A stretch of 64,000 nt of DNA from assembly GCA_964608325.1 (NCBI GenBank), contig CAZSMX010000003.1:1-64000 (forward strand), written 5' to 3'. The stretch's first letter is position 1. The number at the start of each line of letters is the position of its first letter. The stretch comes from CAZRVH01 sp964608325 (GTDB taxonomy: Bacteria > Patescibacteriota > Gracilibacteria > Peribacterales > Peribacteraceae). Below, in pieces: positions 14,601 through 23,099 of this stretch. Made by a program: the position numbers and the translations under genes. The notes below the pieces were generated by a model that searched no databases, was not told the origin of the DNA, and saw nothing but the letters and a program-made list of their open reading frames with translations.

Positions 14601-14629
14601 TTGGAGCGGGTCGGTCCGTGCGGTAGGCT
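14601..14629 (+). promoter_or_regulatory. Promoter of the DUF1858/A-type gene
   Basis: TTGGAG (14601-14606), a 17-nt spacer and TAGGCT (14624-14629). The ATG follows after 8 nt. The same TAGGCT -10 occurs at rpmH. Confidence 0.55.
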
Positions 14630-14637
14630 TTCAGCAT

Positions 14638-15255
14638 ATGCCCGCCTCCAAGGCAACGCCAGTGGCAAACGCGGAAAAAAACGGGGATCTTCTGATCCGC
14701 AAGGACATGCGCGTGTCCGACATCGTCGCGCTCCTTCCGGAAAGCGAGTCCCTTTTGGCCGAGTACGGCTTGAGTTGTTTCAGCTGCAGCGCGAATGCCT
14801 ATGAAACGCTCGCAGAGGGCTGTGCCTCCCATGGGTTTTCGGACGAAGATATCAACGACCTCACGGCGGACCTGAATATCCTGCTCTCGCAGCGTCCCGA
14901 ACGCCCCCAAACGCTCACGGTCACCCAGGAAGCGGCGGAGCAGTTGAAGGCGATCCTGACGGAACAGGGAACGCTCGCCAACGGGCTGACGGTGGGTTTG
15001 GATGAGAACGGAGGCTTTTGCATGGAGTCCGGTGAGAAACCCGCGGGCGCGAAGACATTCGCGAACGATGCCGTGCCCGATATGAAGATCCATGCGGCGG
15101 TCGTGACATTGAAGAGGATCGGCGGCGCGACGATCGATTTCCGCGAGGGGCGTTTCAAATTGGATCTTCCCGAGGATGCAAAGAAAAAAGCGTGCGCTTG
15201 CAAGGACGGGGGAGAGTGCGCGTGCGGCGGGGGAGGAGCGTGCGGCTGTGTATGA
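14638..15255 (+). CDS. DUF1858 - A-type (IscA/HesB-like) fusion with cysteine-rich tail
   Basis: 205 residues in three parts. Residues ~20-80 match DUF1858 (DMRVSDIVALLPESESLLAEYGLSCFSCS), a domain found at the N-terminus of ScdA-like and hybrid-cluster-associated proteins. Residues ~90-185 resemble an iron-sulfur A-type carrier (LTVTQEAAEQLKAILTEQG, GLTVGLDENGG, GATIDFREGRFKL), but the usual CGCG motif is missing. In its place the last ~20 residues are almost all Cys and Gly (CACK..CACGGGG..CGCV). The protein could hold or deliver Fe-S clusters or another metal. Metal binding is inferred from the cysteines only. Confidence 0.7.
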   Translation: MPASKATPVANAEKNGDLLIRKDMRVSDIVALLPESESLLAEYGLSCFSCSANAYETLAEGCASHGFSDEDINDLTADLNILLSQRPERPQTLTVTQEAAEQLKAILTEQGTLANGLTVGLDENGGFCMESGEKPAGAKTFANDAVPDMKIHAAVVTLKRIGGATIDFREGRFKLDLPEDAKKKACACKDGGECACGGGGACGCV

Positions 15256-15256
15256 C

Positions 15257-15279
15257 AAAACCGCCTCGGAGAGAGGCGG
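15257..15279 (-). terminator. Hairpin between two convergent genes
   Basis: CCGCCTC (15261-15267)/GAGGCGG (15273-15279). On the minus strand it is followed by TTTT, so it probably ends the gene at 15307-15735. A second small hairpin, GATTGCCCGGGGCAATC, lies next to it. Confidence 0.5.
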
Positions 15280-15306
15280 TCGTGATTGCCCGGGGCAATC
15301 GATGGT

Positions 15307-15735
15307 TCAGTCCGTCTTGATGCGGATGATACGTTTTTTCTTGTGTACGCGTCCCACTTGGTAGACGAATCCGATACTGCTGTACTTCGGATGCCGTTTG
15401 AATTCGTCGGCGGTAACGTACTTTTCATCCGTCCATCCGTCGTACGAGATCGTCAGCTTGCGGCTCACGTACGGTCTCGTCTCCACCATTCCTCCATCCG
15501 ATTGGGCGACGGCCGTCGCTTTTTGATACTCGCATTCGGCCTCGGTCACCGTACCATGCCCGTGGTAGAGGGTGCCGCCGCCGTAATTCACGAACTCCCA
15601 GAAGTAATGGAGCAGAACCAAAACGATGCAGACATGAATGCCGATGAAGATGATCCAGCCCAGGCATTGGGAGGGCGTCTCCATGGGGGTCAGGGCGTCG
15701 AACAGTTTTCCGTAGAACTCCTTGGCGTAGCGCAT
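15307..15735 (-). CDS. Hypothetical membrane protein, one transmembrane helix
   Basis: 142 residues. Residues ~22-47 form one membrane helix (CLGWIIFIGIHVCIVLVLLHYFW). The C-terminal ~90 residues are polar with beta-like pattern and a very basic end (VHKKKRIIRIK). AAGGAAG precedes the ATG by about 6 nt, one of the few good Shine-Dalgarno sites here. TTGACG and TATGTA/TATAGC in the AT-rich upstream region could be the promoter, with poor spacing. No family recognised. Confidence 0.6.
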   Translation of the reverse strand: MRYAKEFYGKLFDALTPMETPSQCLGWIIFIGIHVCIVLVLLHYFWEFVNYGGGTLYHGHGTVTEAECEYQKATAVAQSDGGMVETRPYVSRKLTISYDGWTDEKYVTADEFKRHPKYSSIGFVYQVGRVHKKKRIIRIKTD

Positions 15736-15817
15736 GTTGTCTTCCTTGCGTTGACGTGTGAAAGGATCGGTCTGAACATGTATATTTTGCTATACATATC
15801 TATTTTTATCAACCGTC

Positions 15818-15841
15818 AAAAAACGGGGCTGCATTGCCCCG
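15818..15841 (-). terminator. Rho-independent terminator after ndk
   Basis: On the minus strand CGGGGC (from 15841) pairs with GCCCCG and is followed by six T (15823-15818), 20 nt after the ndk stop. Confidence 0.85.
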
Positions 15842-15861
15842 TTTGATTCATTGTAACGATA

Positions 15862-16296
15862 TCAGTAGCTGAACAGCTCCTCGCTCTTGAAGAAGCGGGC
15901 GATTTCCGCCTTGGCTGCCTCCTCGCTGTCGCTGGCATGGGCGATGTTCAGCATCTTCGATTCCGGTCCGCCCTTCGTTCCGAACTCGGCGCGGATCGTG
16001 CCGGGTGCGGCGAGCGCGCTGTCCGTCACGCCGAGCATGTCGCGGATCTTCGCGATGACGTCGTCACCCTCGAGTACGAGCGCGATGACCGGCGTCGAGC
16101 TCATGAACTTTTCCACGTCGGGGTAGAAGGGCTTTTCCGCGATGTGCGCATAGTGTTCGCGAAGCACCTCCGGGCTAAGGTTGATCATCTTGCAGCCGAG
16201 GATCTTGAGTCCCGCGTCTTCGAAGCGGGTGATGACCTTGCCGCACACTTTCTGGGAGACGGCGTCAGGCTTGAGGAGGATGAGGGTCTGTTGCAT
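15862..16296 (-). CDS. ndk: Nucleoside diphosphate kinase
   Basis: 144 residues, the family's normal length. TLILLKPDAV is the first strand. The active-site histidine is in NIAHASDS, the family's N-x-x-H-x-SDS. PGTIRAEFG matches the loop before it. It transfers the gamma phosphate between nucleoside triphosphates and diphosphates in the cytoplasm. It is monocistronic, with a good terminator. Confidence 0.96.
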   Translation of the reverse strand: MQQTLILLKPDAVSQKVCGKVITRFEDAGLKILGCKMINLSPEVLREHYAHIAEKPFYPDVEKFMSSTPVIALVLEGDDVIAKIRDMLGVTDSALAAPGTIRAEFGTKGGPESKMLNIAHASDSEEAAKAEIARFFKSEELFSY

Positions 16297-16359
16297 GGGG
16301 GTGGGGAAAAGAAAATGAGGCCCTATCTTTCACGAAGAAGGGCGGAATGACAAGGGAAA

Positions 16360-17010
16360 TTAACGCAGGGGTTTCTTGGGCCGCAGGGGGCGGGTCACGG
16401 CGTTTTCCTCGTTCTCTTTGATGCGCGCGCGGACGGGGGCGAGTCTCTTATCCACCGCGGCCTTGCGCTGGATGATGTTACGCAGGCAGACGCGTTCGGC
16501 GTCTTGGTCCGATGCGAATTTCTCGTTGCACTGCTTCAGCAGCTCCTTCTCCTCCGCGGTGGTGAGCGACGTGCTGCCCTTCGTATTCACTTCGCCTTTC
16601 TGTACGCGCACGATCGTTTGTTCGTCGAAGAACGCCTTGCGAACGTTGCGCACCTGCTCCTGGAAGTATTTTCGCTTCTCCTGCATCTGGTCGTTGAAGG
16701 CTTTCAGCGCAAGCGTGTATTCCTCGCTGATGCCGTCGCCATCATGTTCTTCCCTCCATTCCTTCACTTGATTCTTGTACCACAAAGAGAAGTTGTACTC
16801 GATCGTGCGGATGCGCTTCAGGACGTCCGTGATGCAGCGTCCGATTTCCCTTCCTTCCTTGCCTTCGCAGCTGAGCGACGTGAGTTCGCGGGACAGGGAT
16901 TCGATAGTCTCGGGTTCTTCCTCGGTCCATACTTCTTCGGCCATCGCTGCTTGGGCGAAGCCGAGTGACAGGGTTGCGAGTACCGAAGATGCGATGATGC
17001 GGGCGTTCAT
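16360..17010 (-). CDS. Secreted coiled-coil hypothetical protein
   Basis: 216 residues from the ATG at 17010. The start is chosen because it begins a signal peptide (MNARIIASSVLATLSLGFAQAAMA); an earlier in-frame ATG at 17037 would put nine polar residues in front. The mature part is highly charged and helical, with four cysteines (LSCEGKEG, GRCITDV, KQCNEKF, RVCLRN) that could form disulfides. Like the protein at 3803-4372, it is an exported helical orphan. A possible -10, CACAAT with TGT before it, lies ~31 nt upstream. Confidence 0.65.
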   Translation of the reverse strand: MNARIIASSVLATLSLGFAQAAMAEEVWTEEEPETIESLSRELTSLSCEGKEGREIGRCITDVLKRIRTIEYNFSLWYKNQVKEWREEHDGDGISEEYTLALKAFNDQMQEKRKYFQEQVRNVRKAFFDEQTIVRVQKGEVNTKGSTSLTTAEEKELLKQCNEKFASDQDAERVCLRNIIQRKAAVDKRLAPVRARIKENEENAVTRPLRPKKPLR

Positions 17011-17076
17011 GAAAGGATGGGGTACGGAGGCCTCCATTGTGACAGGACGGCGTGCGGATGCAACGTTGACGGAACG

Positions 17077-17424
17077 TCAGGCCATTGTCTGCGTTGCGAT
17101 GCTTCCGGGTGATTCCGAGAGCGTCAGGGCAGGCGGGGTTTGGGCCGGGCTTGCCTTGGTTTCTGAAATTTCTTCGATGACGACGTCATGCAATCCGATT
17201 CTTTCGAACATGATGCGTATTTGCGCATGGCATCGTTCCCGGTTCTCGTCCCCCGGCATCGTCGTCGGGCGCGTCATGTCGAGCATCAGTCTCTTGTTTT
17301 CAATCCTCGTCCCCTCGATGCTTCCGGGAAAGACGCTGTGCGCTATTAGCTGAAAATTATCCAGGACGACCGACGCGTCCCGTTCGCCTATATCGGCTTC
17401 CGCCGTGATCCTGGGGGTGTGCAT
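17077..17424 (-). CDS. Hypothetical protein
   Basis: 115 residues from the ATG at 17424. That start is preferred because TACACT ends 6 nt before it, the same leaderless spacing as elsewhere; an in-frame ATG at 17445 lies upstream of the -10. The protein has no signal peptide. It mixes beta-like stretches (ASVVLDNFQLIAHSVFPG, DVVIEEI) with a low-complexity Pro/Ser/Thr C-terminus. It lies 50 nt after the M16 protease gene. Function unknown. Confidence 0.5.
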   Translation of the reverse strand: MHTPRITAEADIGERDASVVLDNFQLIAHSVFPGSIEGTRIENKRLMLDMTRPTTMPGDENRERCHAQIRIMFERIGLHDVVIEEISETKASPAQTPPALTLSESPGSIATQTMA

Positions 17425-17473
17425 GCCGTCAGTGTACACCTGCATCCGTGAAAGCAAGGGGTTCCCGTTTAGC

Positions 17474-18733
17474 TTAGCTGATGAGCGACAGCAGGCGCTC
17501 GCGGTCGTCGGCTTTGCCGATGACGACAAGCTTCATGTTCTCCTTCGTGAGGAGGCGCTTGGCCAGGGCATCCACCTGCTCCTTCGTCACGGCGTCGACC
17601 ATGGCGAAGTAATCGGGAATATCCTTGATCTTCGGATACAGGAGTTGCTGCTTGCCGTAGAAGTGCGCCCGCTCCTCGCTGTCCTCCAGGTTGAGCGTCA
17701 CCTTTCCCTTGATGTAATCCTTCGCGCGCTGCAGCTCTTCTTCCGTGATGCCGTCCTTCGCGCAGACCATGTACTCGTGCATGATCGCGGTGATCGCTTC
17801 GTCCAGCCTGGACTGGTCGATACCCGCGCGGGTCGAAAGCGCACCCGCATCCAGGTAGCTGTCGGAGTCGGTGGAGATGTAGTAGCACATGCCCTTCGCC
17901 TCGCGGATGTTCAGGAACATGCGGCTGCTCATGTTACCGCCCAGGATGACGGCCAGCAGCTTGTGCGCGAAGTGATCCTTGTCGAGCGATCCGGGGGCGG
18001 CGACGCCGAGCACGAGGTGCGCCTGTTCCGTCGCCTTGGTGCGCAGGAAGATTTTTTCGTCGTTGTACTTCCCGAACGGTTCGAAGCCACCCGTCTTCTT
18101 TCCTCCCAATGCGCCGAAGTACTGCTCCGCCAGCTTCATCGCCTGCTCTTCCGTGACGCGGCCGGCGAAGGCGATGACCGTGTTGTCCGCGGTGTAGAGC
18201 GCGTCCTTGTGCGCCTGGAAATCCGCCTGCGTGACACTCTTGATGACGCTCTCGAGTCCGATCGTATCCCATCCCAGCGGGCAGTTGCCGAAGATGAGCT
18301 CTTCGAAATCCCAACCGGCGCGGTACATGGGGGTGTCCTGGTACATGCGTTCTTCTTCGATGATCACGCCGCGCTCCTTGTCGATTTCCTCGGGCGGGAA
18401 GGTTGCGTTCAGCAGCATGTCGCTGAGCACGTCGCAGGCCATCTCGGTCTGTTCCGCCGCGACCTTCACGTAGTAGCCCGCGTATTCCTTTCCGGTGAAC
18501 GCGTTGAAGTCGCCGCCCACGCCGTCGATCGCCGCGCTCACCTCCTGCGTCGTTTTGTATTTCTTGCCTCCCTTGAAGAACATGTGTTCCAGGAAGTGGC
18601 TGATGCCGCGCTCGGCATTCTTCTCGTAGCGCGAACCCGCGCCGGCGAACACCATGACGGTCACCGATTCCGTGCCGGTCACGGGAGCCGTGAGGACGGG
18701 GAGGCCTGAAGGAAGTCTGTTGATGGTATACAT
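17474..18733 (-). CDS. M16 family zinc peptidase (processing-peptidase-like)
   Basis: 419 residues from the ATG at 18733 (MYTINRLPSGL), which aligns with the usual family start. The inverted zinc motif is HFLEH (HxxEH) in RGISHFLEHMFFKG, with the downstream glutamate in KERGVIIEEERM. The second, inactive-like half contains GGNMSSRMFLNIREAKGMCYYI, the usual R-x-x-x-G-x-x-Y pattern. These proteins act as chambers that degrade or trim peptides. No signal peptide is seen. It lies directly downstream of a small membrane-protein gene on the same strand. Confidence 0.93.
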   Translation of the reverse strand: MYTINRLPSGLPVLTAPVTGTESVTVMVFAGAGSRYEKNAERGISHFLEHMFFKGGKKYKTTQEVSAAIDGVGGDFNAFTGKEYAGYYVKVAAEQTEMACDVLSDMLLNATFPPEEIDKERGVIIEEERMYQDTPMYRAGWDFEELIFGNCPLGWDTIGLESVIKSVTQADFQAHKDALYTADNTVIAFAGRVTEEQAMKLAEQYFGALGGKKTGGFEPFGKYNDEKIFLRTKATEQAHLVLGVAAPGSLDKDHFAHKLLAVILGGNMSSRMFLNIREAKGMCYYISTDSDSYLDAGALSTRAGIDQSRLDEAITAIMHEYMVCAKDGITEEELQRAKDYIKGKVTLNLEDSEERAHFYGKQQLLYPKIKDIPDYFAMVDAVTKEQVDALAKRLLTKENMKLVVIGKADDRERLLSLIS

Positions 18734-18758
18734 AGGGGTTGGGGGAGGGGTGACTCTA

Positions 18759-19049
18759 TCACTTCGGCCAGAACGTGAGAATGGCAAAGGCAGAGAATAC
18801 GAGGATGGAGACGAGGGCAAGGACGGTCGCCAGCCCTGCGGATCGGCCGGATGTGCTTTGGACGCTGGTATACAGGCTCAGTCCGCCGTACAGCAGTCCG
18901 CATGCCAAAAGCGGAAGCATAACCGATAGCATCCATTGCATCGTTCCGTCTGCCCAAATGCCGTTCCTGTGCAATACGTACGCCGCGAAGACCGAGCTTC
19001 CCAGGATGTAGAACAAAACGGCGGAGACCGTGTGGAAGTAGCGAAGCAT
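18759..19049 (-). CDS. Small membrane protein, three predicted helices
   Basis: 96 residues with hydrophobic segments at about 6-26, 38-60 and 71-92; it ends FAILTFWPK. TATAAT (19061-19056) ends 6 nt before the ATG. The 15-nt block ACCCTATAATCACCC upstream of the start also precedes the RNase H start at 13202. It lies 25 nt before the M16 protease gene and is probably in its operon. No family recognised. Confidence 0.6.
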   Translation of the reverse strand: MLRYFHTVSAVLFYILGSSVFAAYVLHRNGIWADGTMQWMLSVMLPLLACGLLYGGLSLYTSVQSTSGRSAGLATVLALVSILVFSAFAILTFWPK

Positions 19050-19065
19050 AGGGTGATTATAGGGT

Positions 19066-19170
19066 CCCGCCTTCGCTAAAGCTACGGCGGGCAGGTAGGA
19101 TTGGGGTTGGGGATATGGAATTTTTTATTACGAAAAAAGACCCAACCCTACCCCTCACCCAAACCCTAGT
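19066..19170. repeat. Palindromic repeat plus GGGTTG/CAACCC inverted repeat
   Basis: 19066-19095 is a copy of the CCGCCTTCGC palindrome family, with CTAAAGCTACGG in the middle. It is followed by GGATTGGGGTTGGGG and, after a short AT-rich loop, CCCAACCCTACCCCTCACCCAAACCC. The element fills the space between rpmH and the small membrane-protein gene. Confidence 0.65.
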
Positions 19171-19326
19171 TTAGCGGGCCATTTTGCGAGCCCTCTTCTG
19201 CACCGTCAGGCGCTTGCGGCCCGTCGCGCGGCGGCGCGACAGCACTTTGCGTCCGTCAGCGGTGGCCATCCTGGAACGGAAGCCATGCTTGCGGAGACGC
19301 CGACGCCATTTGAGCTTTCCTAACAT
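19171..19326 (-). CDS. rpmH: 50S ribosomal protein L34 (bL34)
   Basis: 51 residues, very basic: MLGKLKWRRRLRKHGFRSRM, then TADGRKVLSRRRATGRKRL and a short basic tail. The H-G-F-R-x-R-M and G-R-x-V-L-x-R-R-R-x-x-G-R blocks are the L34 signature. It is normally found beside rnpA and dnaA near the origin, but neither is present here. A strong promoter ends 9 nt before the ATG. Confidence 0.93.
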   Translation of the reverse strand: MLGKLKWRRRLRKHGFRSRMATADGRKVLSRRRATGRKRLTVQKRARKMAR

Positions 19327-19335
19327 TGTGGGGGG

Positions 19336-19364
19336 AGCCTACAGATGGCCACGGAGGCCGTCAA
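19336..19364 (-). promoter_or_regulatory. rpmH promoter
   Basis: On the minus strand TTGACG (19364-19359), a 17-nt spacer and TAGGCT (19341-19336), then 9 nt to the ATG. This gives an almost leaderless ribosomal-protein message. Confidence 0.7.
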
Positions 19365-19424
19365 GAATATTATGCATGCCGGCCTTATTCGTAGGAAACG
19401 GGCGCATTGGGCATTTGGCCTTCA

Positions 19425-19901
19425 TTAATTGGCTTCAGCGTTGTTCTGAGGCGTGTTTTCAAGAGATGTTCCATTCATACGAAGGACCGCATCCATTCGT
19501 TCTTGGAGCCATTTGCGACTTTCGCCCTCCGCATCGAGTACTTTCCCGCTTCGCTGCAGTGCCGCTTGTTCCGTTGCTATTCTTTCCCATTGGCTCGCGA
19601 TGATTCCTACTGCCAACTTTTGCGAATCATCCAAGGGTTTTTTTAGGATTGATATAATTGATCCCCATCCATCCGATTGAATCACTGCGACATGCGCCAT
19701 CAACTTTGCCCAATTCGCGTAAAATAAACCGTCTACATGCTTTCCAGCTTTCTCGCGCTCTTGGGCCATTTCGGAGAGATTCATTTGCCACGCTGGTAGA
19801 AGACGCATCTTTACTACCAATTCCGCGGCAATCGTAGCATCTGAACCGTTTTCGGCTATTCCCAATACAGTTCGATTGCCTCGAATTTCCACGTACGGCA
19901 T
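19425..19901 (-). CDS. Hypothetical protein (158 aa)
   Basis: 158 residues, no signal peptide or membrane helix, mostly helical after residue 25 (QMNLSEMAQEREKAGKHVD, SQWERIATEQAALQR, RKWLQERMDAVLRMN), ending in an Asn/Glu-rich tail. AAAGGA lies 15-20 nt before the ATG. The base composition is more AT-rich than the neighbours. A 46-aa ORF ends 21 nt upstream, suggesting a two-gene unit. No family recognised; possible recent acquisition. Confidence 0.55.
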   Translation of the reverse strand: MPYVEIRGNRTVLGIAENGSDATIAAELVVKMRLLPAWQMNLSEMAQEREKAGKHVDGLFYANWAKLMAHVAVIQSDGWGSIISILKKPLDDSQKLAVGIIASQWERIATEQAALQRSGKVLDAEGESRKWLQERMDAVLRMNGTSLENTPQNNAEAN

Positions 19902-19922
19902 GGAATCTCCATGGTCCTTTCT

Positions 19923-20063
19923 TCATCGTGCTTCGGGATTCGTTGCCGCACTTAAGACCGCTTGGTATTTCTGCATTGCTTCAAATGATAGGCGCGCTGC
20001 TTCATTCAAAATTGAAGGAACAGATTCTGGAGCCGATGTATCAAGGACTCGTTCGATAGACAT
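19923..20063 (-). CDS. Small hypothetical protein (46 aa), first gene of a pair
   Basis: ATG at 20063 to TGA at 19925-19923. It encodes MSIERVLDTSAPESVPSI followed by one helix (LNEAARLSFEAMQKYQAVLSA). The upstream region has a perfect TTGACA on the minus strand. It shares low GC content with the gene at 19425-19901 and is probably co-transcribed with it; a small partner protein is a reasonable guess. Confidence 0.45.
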   Translation of the reverse strand: MSIERVLDTSAPESVPSILNEAARLSFEAMQKYQAVLSAATNPEAR

Positions 20064-20074
20064 ATCAATAAATA

Positions 20075-20104
20075 TATATTGATGTTTTAATTTAAAATTG
20101 TCAA
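20075..20104 (-). promoter_or_regulatory. Promoter of the 19923-20063/19425-19901 pair
   Basis: Perfect TTGACA on the minus strand (20104-20099) followed by a very AT-rich stretch with TATATA/TATATT. The best -10 candidates give spacers of 18-22 nt, so the exact -10 is uncertain. Confidence 0.45.
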
Positions 20105-20113
20105 TTATCTACG

Positions 20114-20662
20114 TTATTCGTATGAAACGGGCGTATTCGGCATTTCGGCGTCTTTATTGGCCTTTTCGGCAAGAAGGAACAGGTAATCGCTCAGGCGGTT
20201 CAAATAGATGACCACATATGGTCCCAATTGTTCCTTTGCGGCCAGCGATACGACCCAGCGCTCGGATCGTCGCGTGATGGTGCGGGCCAGGTGGAGCATC
20301 GCCGCGGATTCCGTCCCGCCGGGAAGGATGAACGATCGAAGGGGAGGAAGTTCTTCCTCGAGCACCTTGATCCAACTTTCGATTTCGTCGATGTGCGATT
20401 GTTCCATGCGCGGCACCTTCGCGGCGTTGTTCTCGATGGGTGTCGCAAGATCCGCCCCCATGCGGAAGAGGAGGTTTTGCACGCGGGTGAGCTGCGCACG
20501 CATAGCTGCGCACACTTCCTTGTGCGCGATGATCAAACCGAGAACCGCATTGAGTTCGTCGACGTCGCCGTAGGCATGGATGCGCGGATCGTCTTTCGAC
20601 ACGCGTTGTCCGCCGAAGAGGCCCGTCGTTCCCTTGTCGCCGGTTTTGGTGACGATGGTCAT
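20114..20662 (-). CDS. Cob(I)alamin adenosyltransferase, PduO type
   Basis: 182 residues. The N-terminal ATP-binding motif TKTGDKGTTGLFGGQRV, followed by RIHAYGDVDELNAVLG, is diagnostic of the PduO family. The arginine-rich helix ARTITRRSERWVVSL and the late NRLSDYLFLLAE also match. It converts cob(I)alamin and ATP to adenosylcobalamin. No corrinoid-biosynthesis genes are nearby, so scavenged cobalamin is the likely substrate. It follows pheT by 15 nt on the same strand. Confidence 0.92.
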   Translation of the reverse strand: MTIVTKTGDKGTTGLFGGQRVSKDDPRIHAYGDVDELNAVLGLIIAHKEVCAAMRAQLTRVQNLLFRMGADLATPIENNAAKVPRMEQSHIDEIESWIKVLEEELPPLRSFILPGGTESAAMLHLARTITRRSERWVVSLAAKEQLGPYVVIYLNRLSDYLFLLAEKANKDAEMPNTPVSYE

Positions 20663-20677
20663 GAGGGGAGTATACGC

Positions 20678-23053
20678 TTACTTCATGGCTGCCAGCACTT
20701 TTTCGTGCGCTTTCTTCGCCTCGTCTTCGGTAAGCGTCCTGTCCTCGGCGCGGTAGGTGAAGCGCAGCGTGAGGTTGTACTCGCCGTCCTTCAGCGGTTT
20801 GCCGTTGTAGAGGTCCTTCACCGACACGTCCGCCAGCAACGGATCCACACCGTCCGCTTTCTTCAGGAGTTTGTCGAGAGCGTCCTTCTGCGTGCGTTGG
20901 ATGGTGACGTCGTAGACGATGTCCGGGAAGGCAGGGACTGGGGCGGCGAAAATATCGGATGCTTTCTCCGCGAAGAGCATGTCCAGGTTCAGCGTGACGG
21001 CGGCGGCGCGGGCGGGGAGATCGAAATTCGCGGCGACCGTCGGGTGCAGTTCGTACAGGCAGCCGATTTTCTTCCCGTTTACGGAGATCTCGGCGCTGCG
21101 TCCCGGGTGCATGCCCGCGCTCGGGTCTTTCTTTGGCGTAACCGTTACGTCGTATCCGATCGTTTCCAATGCGGAAACGATGTCGCGTTTCAGCAGCAGC
21201 AGCGGTTCTTCCAGCAGTCCTCCGTTGGCGCGCGCGGCGATGAGCGCCGTCAACTCGGTGGATTCCGGTTGTCCCTTGCGGAACACGTGCGCCCCATGGA
21301 ACGTGCGGAGCGCGTCGTCGACCTGCAGCATGTTCTTTTGTGCGTGGACGAGCAGGGCGGGGAGCGTGGTCGTATGCATCACGGACGTTTCCTCTCCCAG
21401 CGGGTTGGCGAGGGGAATCGCTTCGTTCGGATCCGTTCCTGCTTTTGCGAGCAAGGCCGGGCTGACCAGGTTCAGCGGGACGATCTCGCTGTATCCGGCC
21501 ATGGCCAATGCGTCGCGCAACGCGTGCTTGCGGGTGTCGCGCGGGGGGACGCGGACGGGAGCCAGCGGCATTTCCTCGGGTACGTTCGCGTAGCCGGCAA
21601 TACGTCCGATTTCCTCGATGAGATCGTGTTCACCGGTGATGTCGCGCAGCCGGTGGAGCGGGGGCGTCACTTCCAACATGCCCTTCTTTCCAGCCTTCAC
21701 CGCGAATCCGAGGTCCGTGAGGATTTCCGTCACCGCTTTCTTCGGCACGGTCATCCCCAGCGTCGCGGACGCGCGGTCCAGCGAGAGCTCGATCGCTTCC
21801 GGCTTGCCGTCCTCGCCCCATTCGATCAGCTTGCTCTCGATCGCCATGCCGGGCGCGGATTCCTTGAGGAGATGCAGCGCGCGGGACAGTCCTTGGAGGG
21901 ATGCGACAGCCGGGACGGATTTTTCATAAATCGTAGCGGCTTCCGTGCGATGTTCCGTCGCCTTGATGGCCTTGCGGATGCGCAACGGGTCGTACACCGG
22001 CGCGTGGATCAGGGCGCGTTTCGTGTTTGCGTTGAACGCGCTGCGGTCATCGCCCATGAGGCCGCACAAGTCGAACAGTCCTTTCCCGTCTTCCATCACG
22101 ATCAATCCCTCCGGCAGTTTTCTCCGGATGCCGTCGAGCGTGGTCACCATCTCGCCTTCCTTTGATTCGCGGAATTTCATTCCCACTTCGATCTTGTCGA
22201 CGTCGAAGATATGCAGCGGCATGCCGACATCCATCATGACGTAGTTCGTGACGTCCACCGGCAGGCTGATGCTGCGGATGCCGACTCCTGCCAGACGTTC
22301 TTTCATCCATTCCGGCGTCGTGCCGTGGTCCGGCAGTTCCACGATGCATGCGTTGTACCGCGTGACCAGCGAGGGATCGGCGTTTTCCACTTCCACCGTC
22401 GTTCCCTTTCCGAATGCCGGAGGAGTGAGGTCCGGAAGTTTCTTCTTCCAGGTCGCGATACCGAGTGCGACGCATTCTCGGGCGAATCCATAGTGTGAGA
22501 ACAGGTCCGGGCGCGTGGTGATGGCGGTGTTCGAAATGACGAGCACGGTGTCATTCATTTTCAGCGCCTGCCTCAGGTCCTGCTGGGGCTGGAAACCGCT
22601 GTGCGTGAGGTCCACGATGGGGCGCTCGCCGTGTTCGGGCTTGGGCGGGAAGAGGCTTTCAATACCGAGTTCTTCCCCCGCGCAGATCATGCCGTGGCTT
22701 TCTTCGCCTCGGATCTTGGCCGGTTCCAGCGTCATCATCTCGCCTCCGTGCCATTTTACCCTTGCCCCTACGTGCGCGAACGCGACGAGCATATGGTCTT
22801 CCAAATTCGTTCCTCCGCAGACCACTTTCTTCACTCCGCGGTCCGTCTCCACCTCGCACAGCCGCAGTTTGTCGGCGTTCGGGTGCGGCTTCACCGTCAA
22901 AATCTTTCCCACGCAGCAGTTCTCCAGGAGCGCCCCCTGCTTCTCCACGCCGTCCACTTCCGCCGTGCCCGCGGTGATGCGGTTCACGATGAGGTCGGTG
23001 TCGGTTTCCGTCCAGGTGATGTAGTCGGTGAGCCAGTTCAGGGAGATCTTCAT
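20678..23053 (-). CDS. pheT: Phenylalanine-tRNA ligase beta subunit
   Basis: 791 residues, normal length. In order: N-terminal MKISLNWLTDYI, an EMAP-II-like tRNA-binding domain (VGKILTVKPHPNADKLRLCEV), the B3/B4 editing domain, the B5 domain, the catalytic-like core, and a C-terminal FDX-ACB anticodon domain (PAFPDIVYDVTI to LRFTYRAEDRTLTEDEAKKAHEKV). It pairs with PheS to charge tRNA-Phe. pheS is not adjacent in this window, whereas many bacteria have pheST together. The divergent Cys-rich membrane gene starts 106 nt away. Confidence 0.97.
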   Translation of the reverse strand: MKISLNWLTDYITWTETDTDLIVNRITAGTAEVDGVEKQGALLENCCVGKILTVKPHPNADKLRLCEVETDRGVKKVVCGGTNLEDHMLVAFAHVGARVKWHGGEMMTLEPAKIRGEESHGMICAGEELGIESLFPPKPEHGERPIVDLTHSGFQPQQDLRQALKMNDTVLVISNTAITTRPDLFSHYGFARECVALGIATWKKKLPDLTPPAFGKGTTVEVENADPSLVTRYNACIVELPDHGTTPEWMKERLAGVGIRSISLPVDVTNYVMMDVGMPLHIFDVDKIEVGMKFRESKEGEMVTTLDGIRRKLPEGLIVMEDGKGLFDLCGLMGDDRSAFNANTKRALIHAPVYDPLRIRKAIKATEHRTEAATIYEKSVPAVASLQGLSRALHLLKESAPGMAIESKLIEWGEDGKPEAIELSLDRASATLGMTVPKKAVTEILTDLGFAVKAGKKGMLEVTPPLHRLRDITGEHDLIEEIGRIAGYANVPEEMPLAPVRVPPRDTRKHALRDALAMAGYSEIVPLNLVSPALLAKAGTDPNEAIPLANPLGEETSVMHTTTLPALLVHAQKNMLQVDDALRTFHGAHVFRKGQPESTELTALIAARANGGLLEEPLLLLKRDIVSALETIGYDVTVTPKKDPSAGMHPGRSAEISVNGKKIGCLYELHPTVAANFDLPARAAAVTLNLDMLFAEKASDIFAAPVPAFPDIVYDVTIQRTQKDALDKLLKKADGVDPLLADVSVKDLYNGKPLKDGEYNLTLRFTYRAEDRTLTEDEAKKAHEKVLAAMK

Positions 23054-23099
23054 GGCCGATAGCCTACCCTACGCCCAGCCATCGGCACAATTCCGCTCT

